Shown here one piece after another: positions 22,501 through 32,795 of a DNA stretch of 64,000 nt. Origin of the DNA: Brachypterus glaber (lineage: Eukaryota > Arthropoda > Insecta > Coleoptera > Kateretidae); NCBI GenBank assembly GCA_958510825.1, contig OY294046.1, forward strand, positions 49,147,794-49,211,793, read 5' to 3'. The position numbers were made by a program, and so were the translations under genes. The notes beneath the pieces were generated by a model, which was not told the DNA's origin, ran no database searches, and saw only the letters and a program-made list of their open reading frames with translations. Within the stretch, counting starts at the first letter, position 1, and each line of letters begins with the position of its first letter.

Positions 22501-25500
22501 CTTTTTCAGGAAGATATTCATTCTCTTTGGATACCTCGAAAATATTTGGATTTTGTGGTCCCTTTAATATAAAACATATTAAAATTAGTAAAAAATATAC
22601 GTCGACGTTTTTAGATAAGTTTTGGTATAACGAATTAAGAAAATATTCTACCATGGGGCTGAGGTTATTTTTAATAGGCATAACATTTTCTTTCGCTGTG
22701 GATCCAGAAGAATGATTAAACTCCTCATATTGAATTATATTTTATTATATTACCTTTAAAACTCTATGCAGTCCTATTACAACTTCCAGTTTTTTAGACC
22801 ATGGATTTACCATACTGGACCATTCTGTTTCAATCATAGCAAATCCGCCATTTTGAACGGCAAATCTGTAAGGCTTACTTCTGAATACTGAACCGGCTAT
22901 TTGGCACATACGCATTACTATAAATAAATAATTTAAAAATTTAAAATACATTAAATAATGAAATGTTTTTTTTTTACTTTTTTTTTATTTATCATAAAAC
23001 TTCTCTAATAGTTTTACAAAATATACAAATTATTCTAAACAATCAAATATAAATACATAATATTTTACCTGTTTCATATATTTCCTTTAGAAACTGCATA
23101 TCTTCAGGATGATAAAAATCAAAAACAGATTTTCCTATCATATCTTGTGGTAAAAATCCAAAATGTGTTACTACATCTGGGTCCACATGACTAAAAATAC
23201 AAGCAGCATTGTGGCGCATTCCAAATTTGGCAGAATTTGTCATCTCTTCTGGGACTAGAAAAGAAAAAAAGTCAAATAATAATCACCTAGAATCCGTCAT
23301 ACCCTTATGAGCTATAAAAAATGGTAAGAATTTTTTTTTTAAATATCTTTTAAATATTAAAAGTTCAAGTTTATCATGGCATAGCCTTTTAAATTGTGAA
23401 ACATTATGGAAATTACTTCTAATTTTATTTTAAACTATTTTCTTATGGCAAACCTAAGGTACGAGCGTCGATATATAGATAAAGTACAAATGAAGTTATG
23501 TCCATTTTTTATAAGGCTGCTAATATTATTTATAATAATATTAGCATTATATAATACTTTTTGATCGAAGTTTTGAACAAATTAAAGCCTATTCAGCTAA
23601 AATTTAACATCTTATTATCTTATTTACCTTTATAAGTGGAATAAATGGGAACAGCAACTACAACTAATAACATGTCCCTGTTGTCTAAACAATTTGTTGA
23701 AGGTTTATCAGTCATATGTCTAAAACTAACAGTCAATTTAAATGCCTGGTAAGTAATGGCTTTCTCCACTACTTCGAATCCGGTAGGTTTCAGTCCTTTA
23801 TATTTTTTCAAGCATACGTACAAGCAATGTTTGGTATCTAAAAAAATGTTTTAATATAGTCACTTATAATATAGGTATACAATATTATACATATGAGAGT
23901 CAAAAAGTTAAAAAAATACTATATATTTTCTGTAAAAAGGTATCCCACAGAATTTTGACCTTAAGTCAATTTTGTCAGTTTACTTTCTAACAGTATCGCA
24001 CTGTGCGATTCGCACACTTTTTTATGTGGGCCAAGATGTTTAAATTTTATTTTATTTGACCACAAACCCGTTCCAACCTTTCCCATTTTTTCATACGACG
24101 TTTATTTTTGTATCTTTATAATTTTATGCTTATAGAATGTTAAATAAAGAATTCATTAATAACATATAATAAATAATAGACTATATAATGAGGGGGCATA
24201 CACTAAATGCTCACTTTGCCCTTATTTTCAAGTGAGGTACACAACTCACCTAGAATGGAACCCCACTACTGAAGCTATGCGCGAACAGATGTGAGAAAAC
24301 ACATCAAGGACACTACGATTTAAGCAAACCACGCGTCTTGAGATATATCGCCGAGATTAATAAATACTGCTTGACAAATGAATGTTTAATATTTTAATGT
24401 TTATTATGTACGTTCAAAGGATTTTAATAGATCTTCAAGAAAAATTCGAAGTTAACAGCAAATCAACACTAGGGCCCTAGACAGACAACTCCATAGAAAA
24501 CAAAAGTGATTACCTTTTTTAATATGTGCAGAGACGTATTTTGTATGATTTATCCTTTAATTTACCCTATGCTTTATAAGTCCATTAATGGACTTTTTAT
24601 AATTATATCGAAGAAAAGAACGAAACTAGATTAATGGTCCTTTATAATAAATATTTTAATTTGGTTTTCACGGTCTTACAAACCGTAAGTGGTCAATTAG
24701 ACCTATCTAAACTATTTGGCCCTAAAAGCCATTTGCCCCCTTAACATAGCACTTACCTTTGTATTTTCCCTGAGAATCCACTATTGGCAAAGGAAGGCCG
24801 CTTGTTATCTGTCTGGAAAATGTTTCTCTATCTTTCGGATGAACAAAGTCTATGAAAGATTTGCCTAAAAACATATCTTTAGGAAAACCTAACACTGGAG
24901 TTAAACTTGGTGTTGTGTATAATACTACTCCATCGAACATTGAGACCACACAGCAAAACCCATCCTATTAAAAAAAAGAACACTAGAATTAAAAAATATG
25001 TTTTATAAATTCAACAGTCGTAACTTTTGTGGAGTCCATAGTGGAAAAATACCTGAAAATTTATGTTAAACTGTTTTCCTCACTTTAAATTTTATTTCTC
25101 TAAACCTAGATAGGTGCAATTATGACATCAACTAGTTGCCAAAATAGGCATAATATTTTGACTTGCAAAGTTTTAAATTTAATGTATAAGTTTCTCGTGT
25201 TCTTTTAATATTGGTCCCACAAAAATGACTTTTCATTTAAAATTAAGGAATTAGGTATTATTTTAGTTTTTAATGTAAAGTTTTGCTCACATCTGGTTGG
25301 CTAGTAGGCGGTTCTTCAATTTTTTCTTTGGGTTCTTCTTCTGGCTCTATTATGATGGTCTCCAAAGAAGTTTCAATCGGCATTTGCTGATCATTTTGCA
25401 GTTCTTCTAACCAAGTGGTCAGATCTTCTTCAGCAGACACTAGGGTCTCCGCTAGGCATATAGAAAAAAAATACCACAAGCCGTGTTATATCTAAATTCT

Positions 25501-26955
25501 TTGACCAAATCTTATGAAATAGTGGATTAATACCAAAATGATGTCATGTAGAGGGCAATGAAGTGGTTTAAAATCGTTTGTAAATGGAATAAGTATACTT
25601 TTATTTTATAAATAAATACAAGTACTTTTTTTATTTCCCATATAAAGTGAACTACGATGAAGGCTTTTTAAAAGCTTATGTATAGCATGAAAAAAGACAT
25701 GATTAGGACTGTTCAAATCTCATGCAGACAAAGAAATGTTTTTCTTTATAGAAACATTGTGTATTGATACCATTTAATTTCAAAGTTCGATATTATTTTC
25801 CGAATCCAAATCAGTCTCTAATACATTTCTGCTCTATTACCTGTTATTGTGATATTAAGGGGAGCAGTAAAATTAAGTTCCGCAGTTTTTTCAATTGATT
25901 CAACTGCAACAGCTGCAGTTTCCACTGGGACAGTAGAAAGTGCTTCTAACCCCATTATTTGGTCTGCTAGTGTTTCTTTAGGCAAAACTACACTTGTTTT
26001 TGGTTCTATAAGTGTTGAGGGATTGGGTGGTGCAACTAATGTGCTAAGGTTTGTGGATGATTTTGGCTTTTTCTTTTTGTATTTTGTAGCTTGAGTTGTT
26101 GTATCCACACTAGGAAGAAAATTAAAAGTGTAAAGCAGAAAGCCCTTAAAAGTCATTAAACATATCTGAAAATTTAATATATTAAAGATACCTAATAATA
26201 TGAATTTATTGATTACGTTTTTTTTTTCCTACCATAAAAGTCGGGAAATATAAAAATATAACTCGTATCATTAACCCAAAAAAATTTTGATGGTCTTCGT
26301 TATGTGATCTCCTGGTCTTTCATTAATTAATTAATTTGTTTTTGCTTTTAATAGAGTGGGTGCAACTAAATTGCTTACGTTTGTGGAAGATTTTTTGCTT
26401 GTTCTTTTCATGTTTTAAAGATTTTTGCTTCGACAATCAGAGGAAAGTTAAAAGTGTAAACATGTATTTAACAGTTGATGCAAAAATGTAAATATAAACA
26501 TTTTTAATTAAGTTTACTAAATTGGCACACAATTTAAGATTTTTTTTGGAAAGTATTTTATTAGTTTTAATTTGAAAAAAAAACCTCAGGCAATTAAAAA
26601 TATCTGGAAATTTAATATATTAACTATGTACATTTTTAATATAAGCTTTTTTACCTTCCATCCGGCTGAGGCCCTCCACAGTACCCACTAGATCTGCTGG
26701 AGTTACTTCCGCTATGGGACTTGGAACTTGCACTAGAAAAAATATATATTTTATTAGAAACCAAAAATAATATCGTCCTAACCTAATCAAAAAATATCCT
26801 TATTTCCCGATTCAACGTTGGAAAAATTATGACGAAAAACAGAAAAAGAATATTAGACTAGGTACTAACCTTCTCTGTGAATTAGTGTTACTGCAACTAT
26901 TTGAGTACCCAGAGTCTGAAACTTTCGTATTAGTAGTACCGGATTCTGATTCCAT
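13566..26955 (-). CDS. per: Period circadian clock protein, 19 coding exons, 1123 aa
   Basis: PER is the negative-feedback partner of TIMELESS and CRY. In the nucleus it represses CLOCK:CYCLE. Coding exons, 5' to 3': 26955-26870, 26732-26655, 26109-25841, 25451-25291, 24964-24757, 23837-23628, 23254-23069, 22917-22754, 22561-22448, 22236-22075, 21093-20849, 20738-20571, 20184-20055, 19503-19303, 18773-18596, 18414-18095, 17136-16957, 16646-16482, 13712-13566. All have GT/AG borders and phases that chain; the total is 3372 nt. Landmarks: [13 protein letters not shown] (about residues 11-23), [11 protein letters not shown] (64-71), PAS-A from [20 protein letters not shown] (199) to about 330, [21 protein letters not shown] (about 356) to about 450 with [30 protein letters not shown] (685), [13 protein letters not shown] (732), [17 protein letters not shown] (about 982), [22 protein letters not shown] near the end. 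An acceptor (TTCTTTTATAG) 5' of the ATG, ending near 26980, implies an upstream noncoding exon that I could not place. Confidence 0.97.
13771..14078. repeat. Direct-repeat copy A of a per-intron MITE
   Basis: It carries the same 300 bp as 14200-14500: AACGCAGTCGTCCCTCCGAA, CACTCTTCAGAGCCACATAT, TAGTAGGGACAACTACGAAA and GGAAGCAGTTATTGGTTTCA. The outer part of its left terminal repeat is missing. It is followed by about 80 bp of sequence absent from copy B (GCTGTCGATAGGGGGCAG...). Both copies are in the last period intron. Confidence 0.85.
14163..14578. mobile_element. Complete copy B of the same MITE with terminal repeats of about 80 bp
   Basis: The left end AAACTAAATTAAATTGTTTG and right end CAAACAATTTAATTTAGTTT are inverse copies. 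The match continues through AACATTTTACTATTCCTTAA. The core is nearly identical to 13771-14078. It is located in the last period intron (13713-16481). Confidence 0.85.
14635..15362. mobile_element. Short palindromic MITE split by a TTAA-type MITE
   Basis: The left arm ACACAGTAGCTATAAAATAT (14635) matches, inverted, the right arm ending ATAGCTACTATGT (15362). Inner arms GCGCTCTTTCGCAG and CTGCGAAAAAGCG also pair. Removing the insert 14711-15334 plus one TTAA leaves an element of about 100 bp, like the uninterrupted relative at 58394-58464. Confidence 0.75.
14711..15334. mobile_element. 624-bp piggyBac-type MITE with TTAA target sites
   Basis: TTAA flanks both ends (14707-14710 and 15335-15338). 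The tips are GGCCAGCTTACTC and GAGTAAGCTGGCC. The arms pair over almost 290 bp each, including TGAAACCGTTTTGTTTTTTG and its complement. The whole element is therefore a long hairpin with a core of about 80 bp. TTAA duplication is diagnostic of piggyBac-mediated insertion. There is no coding capacity. Confidence 0.88.
15529..15990. repeat. Solo arm of the foldback family seen at 52932-53705
   Basis: It starts TTATTTACTTAATCTTTTCT and continues with ACGCCCTTAGAGTAAAAATT and CCGAAATTACCCCTAAATTT. It ends AAGCGCCATTTAACATCAAC. These blocks occur in the same order in an arm of the foldback at 52932-53705. The opposite arm is absent here. It lies in the last period intron. Confidence 0.8.
16200..16314. 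mobile_element. 115-bp palindromic MITE in period intron 18
   Basis: The arms AAAATGATTTAACTAAAATA.../...AGTTAAATAATTTT pair, as do GAGCTAAGCGC and GCGCTTAGCTC. The loop is around AGCTCCTAACTAAGCGCCTT. Confidence 0.85.
16366..16400 (-). repeat. Fragment of the tRNA-derived SINE family
   Basis: AATTAACTGAAAAAGGCAAT followed by CGGTGCCAGTGA matches the junction between tRNA-like head and body of the SINE copies at 27281-27525 and 52568-52827. Confidence 0.65.
17427..17626 (+). other. Orphan plus-strand exon-like segment inside a period intron
   Basis: Acceptor CCATTTCAG ends near 17430. An open frame follows: [19 protein letters not shown], then [19 protein letters not shown], then [18 protein letters not shown], to LVL. 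A donor-like CTAG|GTAAAAG lies near 17625, and the frame stays open to 17638. The composition and hydrophobic spacing look like real protein, unlike the random frames nearby. I do not recognise the family. It lies antisense to period between exons 16 and 17. It may be an exon of a nested gene, a captured exon or a retrocopy fragment. Confidence 0.4.
19548..19823. mobile_element. 276-bp palindromic MITE in period intron 13
   Basis: The tips TTGAGAGCAAAAAAATC and GATTTTTTTGCTCTCAA are inverse copies. The pairing continues with CCACCTAAAAAATT, TTTCGAAAACTA and GCTTAAACATTCTCTACTTT. It lies 45 bp from period exon 14. Confidence 0.85.
26354..26640. pseudogene. Decayed duplicate of period exon 3 and its flank
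   Basis: GGTGCAACTAA...GCTTACGTTTGTGGAAGATT aligns with functional exon 3 DNA (26036-26120: GGTGCAACTAA...GCTAAGGTTTGTGGATGATT). The match continues through the Lys-rich NLS codons and the intron tail AAGTTAAAAGTGTAAA. After an insertion of about 120 bp it resumes with ATATCTGGAAATTTAATATA, matching 26163-26180. The splice acceptor AG is destroyed and the frame is broken, so it cannot be a working alternative exon. It lies in intron 2, in the same orientation as period, as a tandem duplicate would. Confidence 0.75.
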
Positions 26956-27280
26956 GTTTGCTGTTTCATAAATAACTATAAAAGAATAAAAATAATTATT
27001 ATCAATTTATTTATTTAGTTATCTATTTATATGTTGCACCAGTAATATGTATACGTTTAATATTTAAAAAAAAAGTAGATTTTGTGGGGGCCTTCTAGAA
27101 AATTTCTAGGTAAATATCGTCACGCTGATGATCAGCATGTTTTTTGTTTTAATAAAATGCACAACATGTGTGTTGATAAATTTTATTATTTGTTCAAAAT
27201 TATGATTATAATCTAAAGATCATCTCTAGATCCAGAATTCATTTTTTTAAAGATTTATGTTTATTTTTTTATGTTTATTT

Positions 27281-27525
27281 TTAACCTCGTACTATTCTAC
27301 TTAATTAAGCATCCCCTGAGTCCAGGACTTGTGTGGGCTAGTAGTAGAGGGAACCACCGGCTTTAATTGACTTTCGAACCAATATATCTAGGGAGTACGC
27401 CTTCGCCAAATTTCAATTATTAATTAGCTGAAAAAGGCAATCAGCGCCAGTGAGGTTTGAACTCACGATCATTAGCTCAGTGTCAATGATATATCGATCC
27501 CTTAGACCGCTGAGCTAATCTCCCA
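27281..27525 (-). mobile_element. tRNA-derived SINE, copy 1
   Basis: On the minus strand the head starts GGGAGATTAGCTCAGCGG, a good pol III A box. After an irregular middle it reaches GTGAGTTCAAACCTCAC, a B-box/T-arm. The body follows (TTTGGCGAAGGCGTAC...) and ends GGGGATGCTTAATTAAGTAG. Copy 2 at 52568-52827 has the same body and a different tRNA-like middle. The head does not fold as a canonical tRNA, so it is not called as a tRNA gene. It lies about 300 bp upstream of the period start codon. Confidence 0.82.
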
Positions 27526-28227
27526 CAAAGTAAAGTATATTATTGCAATTTTCTTTAAAATATTGTTAATGTTAAATATACTAACTTTCTACTGGCTTGA
27601 TTTTTGAGACACTAATTTTTTGGTAGTGTGATGTTTTTTCTGTTGTAGTACTGCAAGTACCGTACTTGAGTATTCAAATTAAAATTGCATTTAAAAATTA
27701 TGTCAAATAAGCTAGATCTTATAAAAAAGCTAACAGAAAACTTTTGATTAGGCATACCGGTAGTTAGGCTTACGTGTAAACGTAGTGATAATAAGTTATT
27801 GTTAATAATTTTTAAAAAACGATTGATTTGTTGTAGGTGAAACACCTTGTACTGTGATGTGTATTAACATAGATAATAACTTTTAAAAAATAATACATTA
27901 ATTATATAGATGGAAATGTATAACACGAGACAGCTATTCTATAAATAGGGCATAATGGAATAAGAGTGTTTCACAACATATAAAAGGTATCTGTAATTAC
28001 GTATTTATATAATAAAATTAAATGTTCGTGGCATACAACGTGATTAGGAATAGTCATCCTCTTTTTATTCGCATCTTGCAGCCGTGCAGCAAAATGGCTA
28101 AATTCTCACGTAAAAAACAATATATTTATTTAGTTGACTAGAAAAATAGTAAACTATGGCAGCATTATTTTACTGGTTAGTGCAACCAGAATTCTATATA
28201 TTGCTATCAAACATTTAGTTGAGGAAG
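27526..28227. other. Upstream flank of period, no gene seen
   Basis: AT-rich. I saw no canonical CACGTG E-box between the period start codon and 28.2 kb. A CAACGTG (28039) is the nearest E-box-like hexamer. An upstream noncoding period exon is expected here or beyond. Confidence 0.4.
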
Positions 28228-28810
28228 ATAAGTTAAGAATTGACAGTCTGTATAAAAATATATACTGCACGTTTGTCGGTTAATAACCGAAAATATTATC
28301 TATCTGTCGTTAAAATCAAATGGTCAGGAAACAGTGAATAGTACCATTTCATCCTTTTTGGGAATCATTAGCACTGTGTGTCCTGTATGTTATTAATATT
28401 TAAATAAAACGTTACATAGATATAAAAGTATAGATAGATAACTTTATAATATATATATTTTCGGTTATTAACCGACAAACGTGCAGTATATATTTTTTTA
28501 CAGGCTGTCAATTCTTAAGTTATTTAACTTTGCTTAACCGGTTAAAGGTTCATAAAATGGTTTAGGTGCGTGGCATGCACGTTACTGTACACCCTAAATT
28601 GTGGCGATTTGCCTTTTGGGAACAAGTGAACAGATAACAGTGACCACATCAAAAGATGGCACCATACTTTTATATCTATCTAAAGTTTTATTCAAATATT
28701 AACAACATACAGGATACACAGTGCTGATGATTCCCAAAAAGGATGAAATGGTACTATTAACTGTTTCCTGACCATTTGATTTTAACGACAGATAGATAAC
28801 TTTTTAATAT
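28228..28810. repeat. Interleaved inverted repeats
   Basis: Arm A (28228-28310, with ATATACTGCACGTTTGTCGG) is inverted at 28438-28523. Arm B (28296-28432, with AAATGGTCAGGAAACAGTGA and CCATTTCATCCTTTTTGGGA) is inverted at 28672-28805. The order is A, B, A', spacer, B'. This suggests two overlapping palindromic elements or one rearranged by partial inversion. The spacer 28530-28670 is more GC-rich and unique-looking. Confidence 0.75.
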
Positions 28811-30114
28811 TTAGTTAAGGACTAGAAAGACTTCAAGTTTTAAAAATATCTTTTTTTTATTTTTTTTATATAGAAAGAAAAAGATATAGATCGATAGATA
28901 TTTTGAAATTTTGTAGGTATGTTTATGTAGGTATATTCAAAAAATACAATTTTTTTTTAGGTTTTTAAAGTGCCATCTTTTGGCCATAAAAAAAATAAAA
29001 AAAACTATGGTCGCCATGATTCCGGCCGTTTGGATCGACTGAAAAAAAAAACGGGATATTATTCAGTATTGAAGTCGCTATAGCCCGAATTAGAAGACAT
29101 TTTTTTGGCCAAGTATAACAAAATTCCGAACCAGGAAAATAGTTATGCCATATTTAAATTATTGCAGTTTTACACATGTTTCTTGATTTATTATTTGTCA
29201 AAACTAAAATAAGGAAAATTGTAAGGCCAAAACGAAGGAAAACTCTTCAGTGCCATTAGAAACACTGCAATTTAAGTGTTTTGGTAGGCAATAGTTGCCT
29301 CAAGAACTCATCCAGCTCCGAATAATATAATTTTCGACTTGTCAAAAGCATTAGAAACCTGTCAGAACTATAACGACGTATGCTCTTACATCAGATGATG
29401 TTATCGCGGAAATACAATGGACCAGCAGGTTTGAGAGTATAGCAGTTACTTTGTCACTATCATCTACTGATAATGATGAAGAAGCAAATGGAGCAGTAGT
29501 GTCGATAAAAAAAACTTTAGTTTTATGTCTTCAATGAGCTCCACTTGTGTAACTTCGATGCCAAAATAAATATTTTTTGAATATTCAAGTCGAGGATTTA
29601 TTTCTAAAAAATATTTCAAATTATCATCAGATAATTCTATTGTTATAAAACCCAATTGAAATGATATTTATCTTTGTCCTTGAATATTCGCCATCCACCC
29701 ACCCCCATGTTCTCCCTTTAAACAAACGAGTTATTTTTATTCGTAATAATATCTAAAATTAGATCCTTTATTTTGGGTTAATTGGCTTTATATAATTTCC
29801 TTTATAATATAATATACTTGCACATCAAGGTTTGGTTCTAATTATTAATATACCATTATAATTATACAATCGTCTAAGGATATCCTTATACATATATATG
29901 TACCTATCAAATGCAGACAACATCTTTAATTATATTTTTTATTGAATAAAATATTTAATTCATAAATTTATGTTACGTCAAAAAAATTACCATATTTTTA
30001 TATATAGAGAAAAAAAAATAAGTTAATAAAGCTCGCGAAGTTTTTCACTGTTCGATTTCAACGCCTAAAAATACACAAGAAAAATATAGTCTGTTTAAGA
30101 GCAAGACAAAATAC
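28811..30114. other. Intergenic, no gene seen
   Basis: AT-rich. It contains an ancient repeat-like phrase (AAAGTGCCATCTTTTGGCCA, 28968) and short frames without family resemblance. Confidence 0.4.
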
Positions 30115-30164
30115 CAACGAACTAACAACTCTTCTCTCTAGAGAAAAGAGTTATTAGTTCGTTG
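30115..30164. repeat. 50-bp near-perfect hairpin
   Basis: A 24-bp left arm (CAACGAACTAACAACTCTTC plus TCTC) and right arm (GAGAAAAGAG...TAGTTCGTTG) pair with two mismatches across a 2-nt centre. Confidence 0.8.
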
Positions 30165-31443
30165 CAAAATATTCGTTTTTTTGAAATAGGTAATAACATT
30201 AAATGTATAACTCTTGTACAGTTGTATCCGAAAAAAAAACTAGATTGAAAATTTAGTTGCGTAAATTCAATAATTACAATACAAACAAAGCCGTTGTCAT
30301 GTTGAGAATATTTGTCAAAATTACTTATAATAATTATAATGTAATTAGAAATTAGAAATGTTGAGAAATCTCAAACTATTAGTATATTAAAAGCAGGATG
30401 TACGGAAGTGATTGTGGCTAGTGATCTCTATAGAGACCTTTAATTGTGGCAAGGTTATTTAGTGTTTCGGAGAGTTGTGTTAAGATGATAGAAAAAAGAA
30501 TAATGGTTAAGAATGAAGAAAAAATAGATGGGGAAGGGTGTGCAGACTCGGAAAGAAAGAAGATATCAAATGAAATACAGGATGACAATTTACTTAATTA
30601 TTTGAGAGAATACCATTAATAAGAAGCTATAAACAATACAAATTTTCCTGGATTTAAAACCATCCGCCCGTTGCCGCATCGATAGTTCCAAGATTAAAAA
30701 AGCGAAAAAAAACCTCCGGAAAACTTTTTTTTTAAACGAAAATCGTAATTTTCATAAATTATATGTTTGGTTAGTAGAGTTCAAATTTTTATTTTTTCAT
30801 AAGATTTACTAAATATTGTGTTTTAATTTTTGATTTGATTAAATATTCTAAATGTTTTTTCAGTTTATTATTTATTATTATTATAATTTTTTTAATATTC
30901 GACATTATTCGCATGCATTTTCTGTAATAAACTTTGAAAAAACTGACAATTAATTATCAAATTAACCTAACCTATTCCTTAAAATCTTACTTAAACTATA
31001 AAATAATTAGTAAAATTGACATTTTATCATATTTAAATCTTGCGTTTTTTGTGGTACAGTTGGACGTACCAACGAATAAACTCAAAAAGTTACAAGTGTG
31101 CTCAAACATAAGTTTTCTTTCAGTGTTCTATTTTGTTTTTGTCTTACATGTAGTGTCTACTAATTAGTGGATACAATTTTTACTGGAAATACTAAAAATT
31201 TAAAAATTTATTTCACTTTTAATTATTACATAGCATGCTTTTTACCGATGAGGTAGGTATTGTTAAAAATAAATATTTTCTTTTCAAGTCTTTCTACAGT
31301 TGTTATACATGTATTAATTATACAATCATCTAAGGATGTACCTGTCAAATGCAGAAAATATTCTTTAAATAGTTCTTTTCAAGCATCTGTTACGAAAAAA
31401 AAAAATATTTCATGTTACATGATATTTAAAATTAGCTAATTTG
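30165..31443. other. Intergenic, no gene seen
   Basis: AT-rich sequence with no recognised gene. The frame at 30934-31167 is low-complexity and lacks splice or family support. Confidence 0.4.
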
Positions 31444-31578
31444 TACCCTGCTGAAAATGACGAGTCTGGGCGGGTATAAATGGTGCATAAACCGGACTTG
31501 AGCGGATGAAATTCACCCGCTCAAGTCCGGTCTATGCAACATTTATACCCGCGCAGACCCGTCATTTTCAATAGGGTA
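31444..31578. mobile_element. 135-bp near-perfect palindrome (ACCGGACTTGAGCGG family)
   Basis: It runs from TACCCTGCTGAAAATGACGA to TCGTCATTTTCA-like sequence and AGGGTA. Inner blocks pair: GGGTATAAATGGTGCAT with ATGCAACATTTATACCC, and ACCGGACTTGAGCGG with CCGCTCAAGTCCGGT. A damaged relative lies at 3250-3353. Confidence 0.88.
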
Positions 31579-31588
31579 TAAATAATAA

Positions 31589-31722
31589 GGTCGATTCAGG
31601 CATAATTATCACTAACTAAACTAAGCCCTTTTGATTGGCCAGGTGAGAAGCCATCTTCCTTTTTGGCCAATAAAAACAACAGAACGGCTTAGTTTAGTGA
31701 TATTTATGCCTGAATCAGCCTA
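31589..31722. mobile_element. 134-bp palindromic MITE
   Basis: The tips GTCGATTCAGGCATAATTATC and ATATTTATGCCTGAATC pair. Inside, ACTAAACTAAGCC pairs with GGCTTAGTTTAGT. It abuts the previous palindrome within 11 bp. Confidence 0.85.
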
Positions 31723-32338
31723 CAATCTTTACCTAATTTTTATAAAAAAAAACTATTAATTACAGTGAGAGAATAAAGAGAAATTTAGATGTCAACCCTG
31801 CAGAATGTCGAGAGCCTTGAAAATCAAGACACTCAAGAGACAAGCCAAGACTCTAAAATTGAGCCTCTGCGCAATCGAGACAAGAAATTCAATTTCTTGA
31901 TTCCCGTGAAATTTTTAGAGTGATTCCAAGACCAAATTTTCCATTAGGCAATTATAATTATATCTATAGGGCTATTTTAAGGTTAAGTTGTTTGTTTTAC
32001 TCGTGAGTGCTGTTGATGACTTTTTATTCATCAGCTTATGGAAATGTGGTTTTAGTCATATTTGGCTGAAATTTGGCACAACTCCCAAAAATTAACAGTT
32101 TAGGGGCTACAGCACCGAAAATTTCAAACAACGCGGCTAAAATTTCGTTTTATTACAGTCCTTGACTTTCTAATCAAAAAAGTCCTTGGTCACAACCCTC
32201 AAAATTCAAATAGGTGCTGGAGAACTTTGAGGATCTTGAGCTAGCTCGTCCAAATTTCTATTTTTGCAGTTTTTTGAACAAAATTTGGGCTTTCACTGCC
32301 AAATTCGTTCGTTTTTAGCGCCCCAAAACATGTAAAAA

Positions 32339-32795
32339 ATACACTGCCCAGTAAAAGAGCTTTCCCATTTTTCACCTCCGCCCGTAAAATGGATTTTTTA
32401 TTATCAGATTCACTTTCAACAACTTCAAAAACCCCAATACACCAAATAACAATATTCACAAAAACTACCCCCCACTCCTCAGGGGGTGGAATTAGAAAAG
32501 TTTTTTTTATCAGATTCAATTTCAGCAACCTTAAAAACCCATATATAGCACTTTTCAAATTTTTATAAAAAAAAATGTATTTTTCCCCAATGTTTACAAT
32601 CCCGAGCGAGAACTTTTGGTAACATACCTGTATGCCAATTTGCGAAAAATTTTTTTTTTGCTCGAAATTGATTTATATCGACATAAAATGTCATAAAACG
32701 CAAAAATACACAAAAAAAAATTGAAATGTTTTGCACGAATACAAGGCTTTCCGAAATTTTGAAAATTTTCAAAATGAGAAAGCAATATAGTCTGT
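32339..32795 (-). mobile_element. Short copy of a transposon with an internal variable minisatellite
   Basis: The end TACACTGCCCAGTAAAAGAG is inverse to the end of 59279-60430. It shares, in inverse order, the blocks CCCCCTGAGGAGTGG (in complement), GCGTTTTATGACATTTTATG and AATTTTGAAAATTTTCAAAA. It has about two minisatellite units against about seven in the other copy. Confidence 0.75.

Noticed and set aside
27440..27525. tRNA gene candidate at the SINE head
   Set aside because: The A and B boxes are good but the anticodon arm does not fold and the sequence is fused to a SINE body. Annotated as SINE instead.
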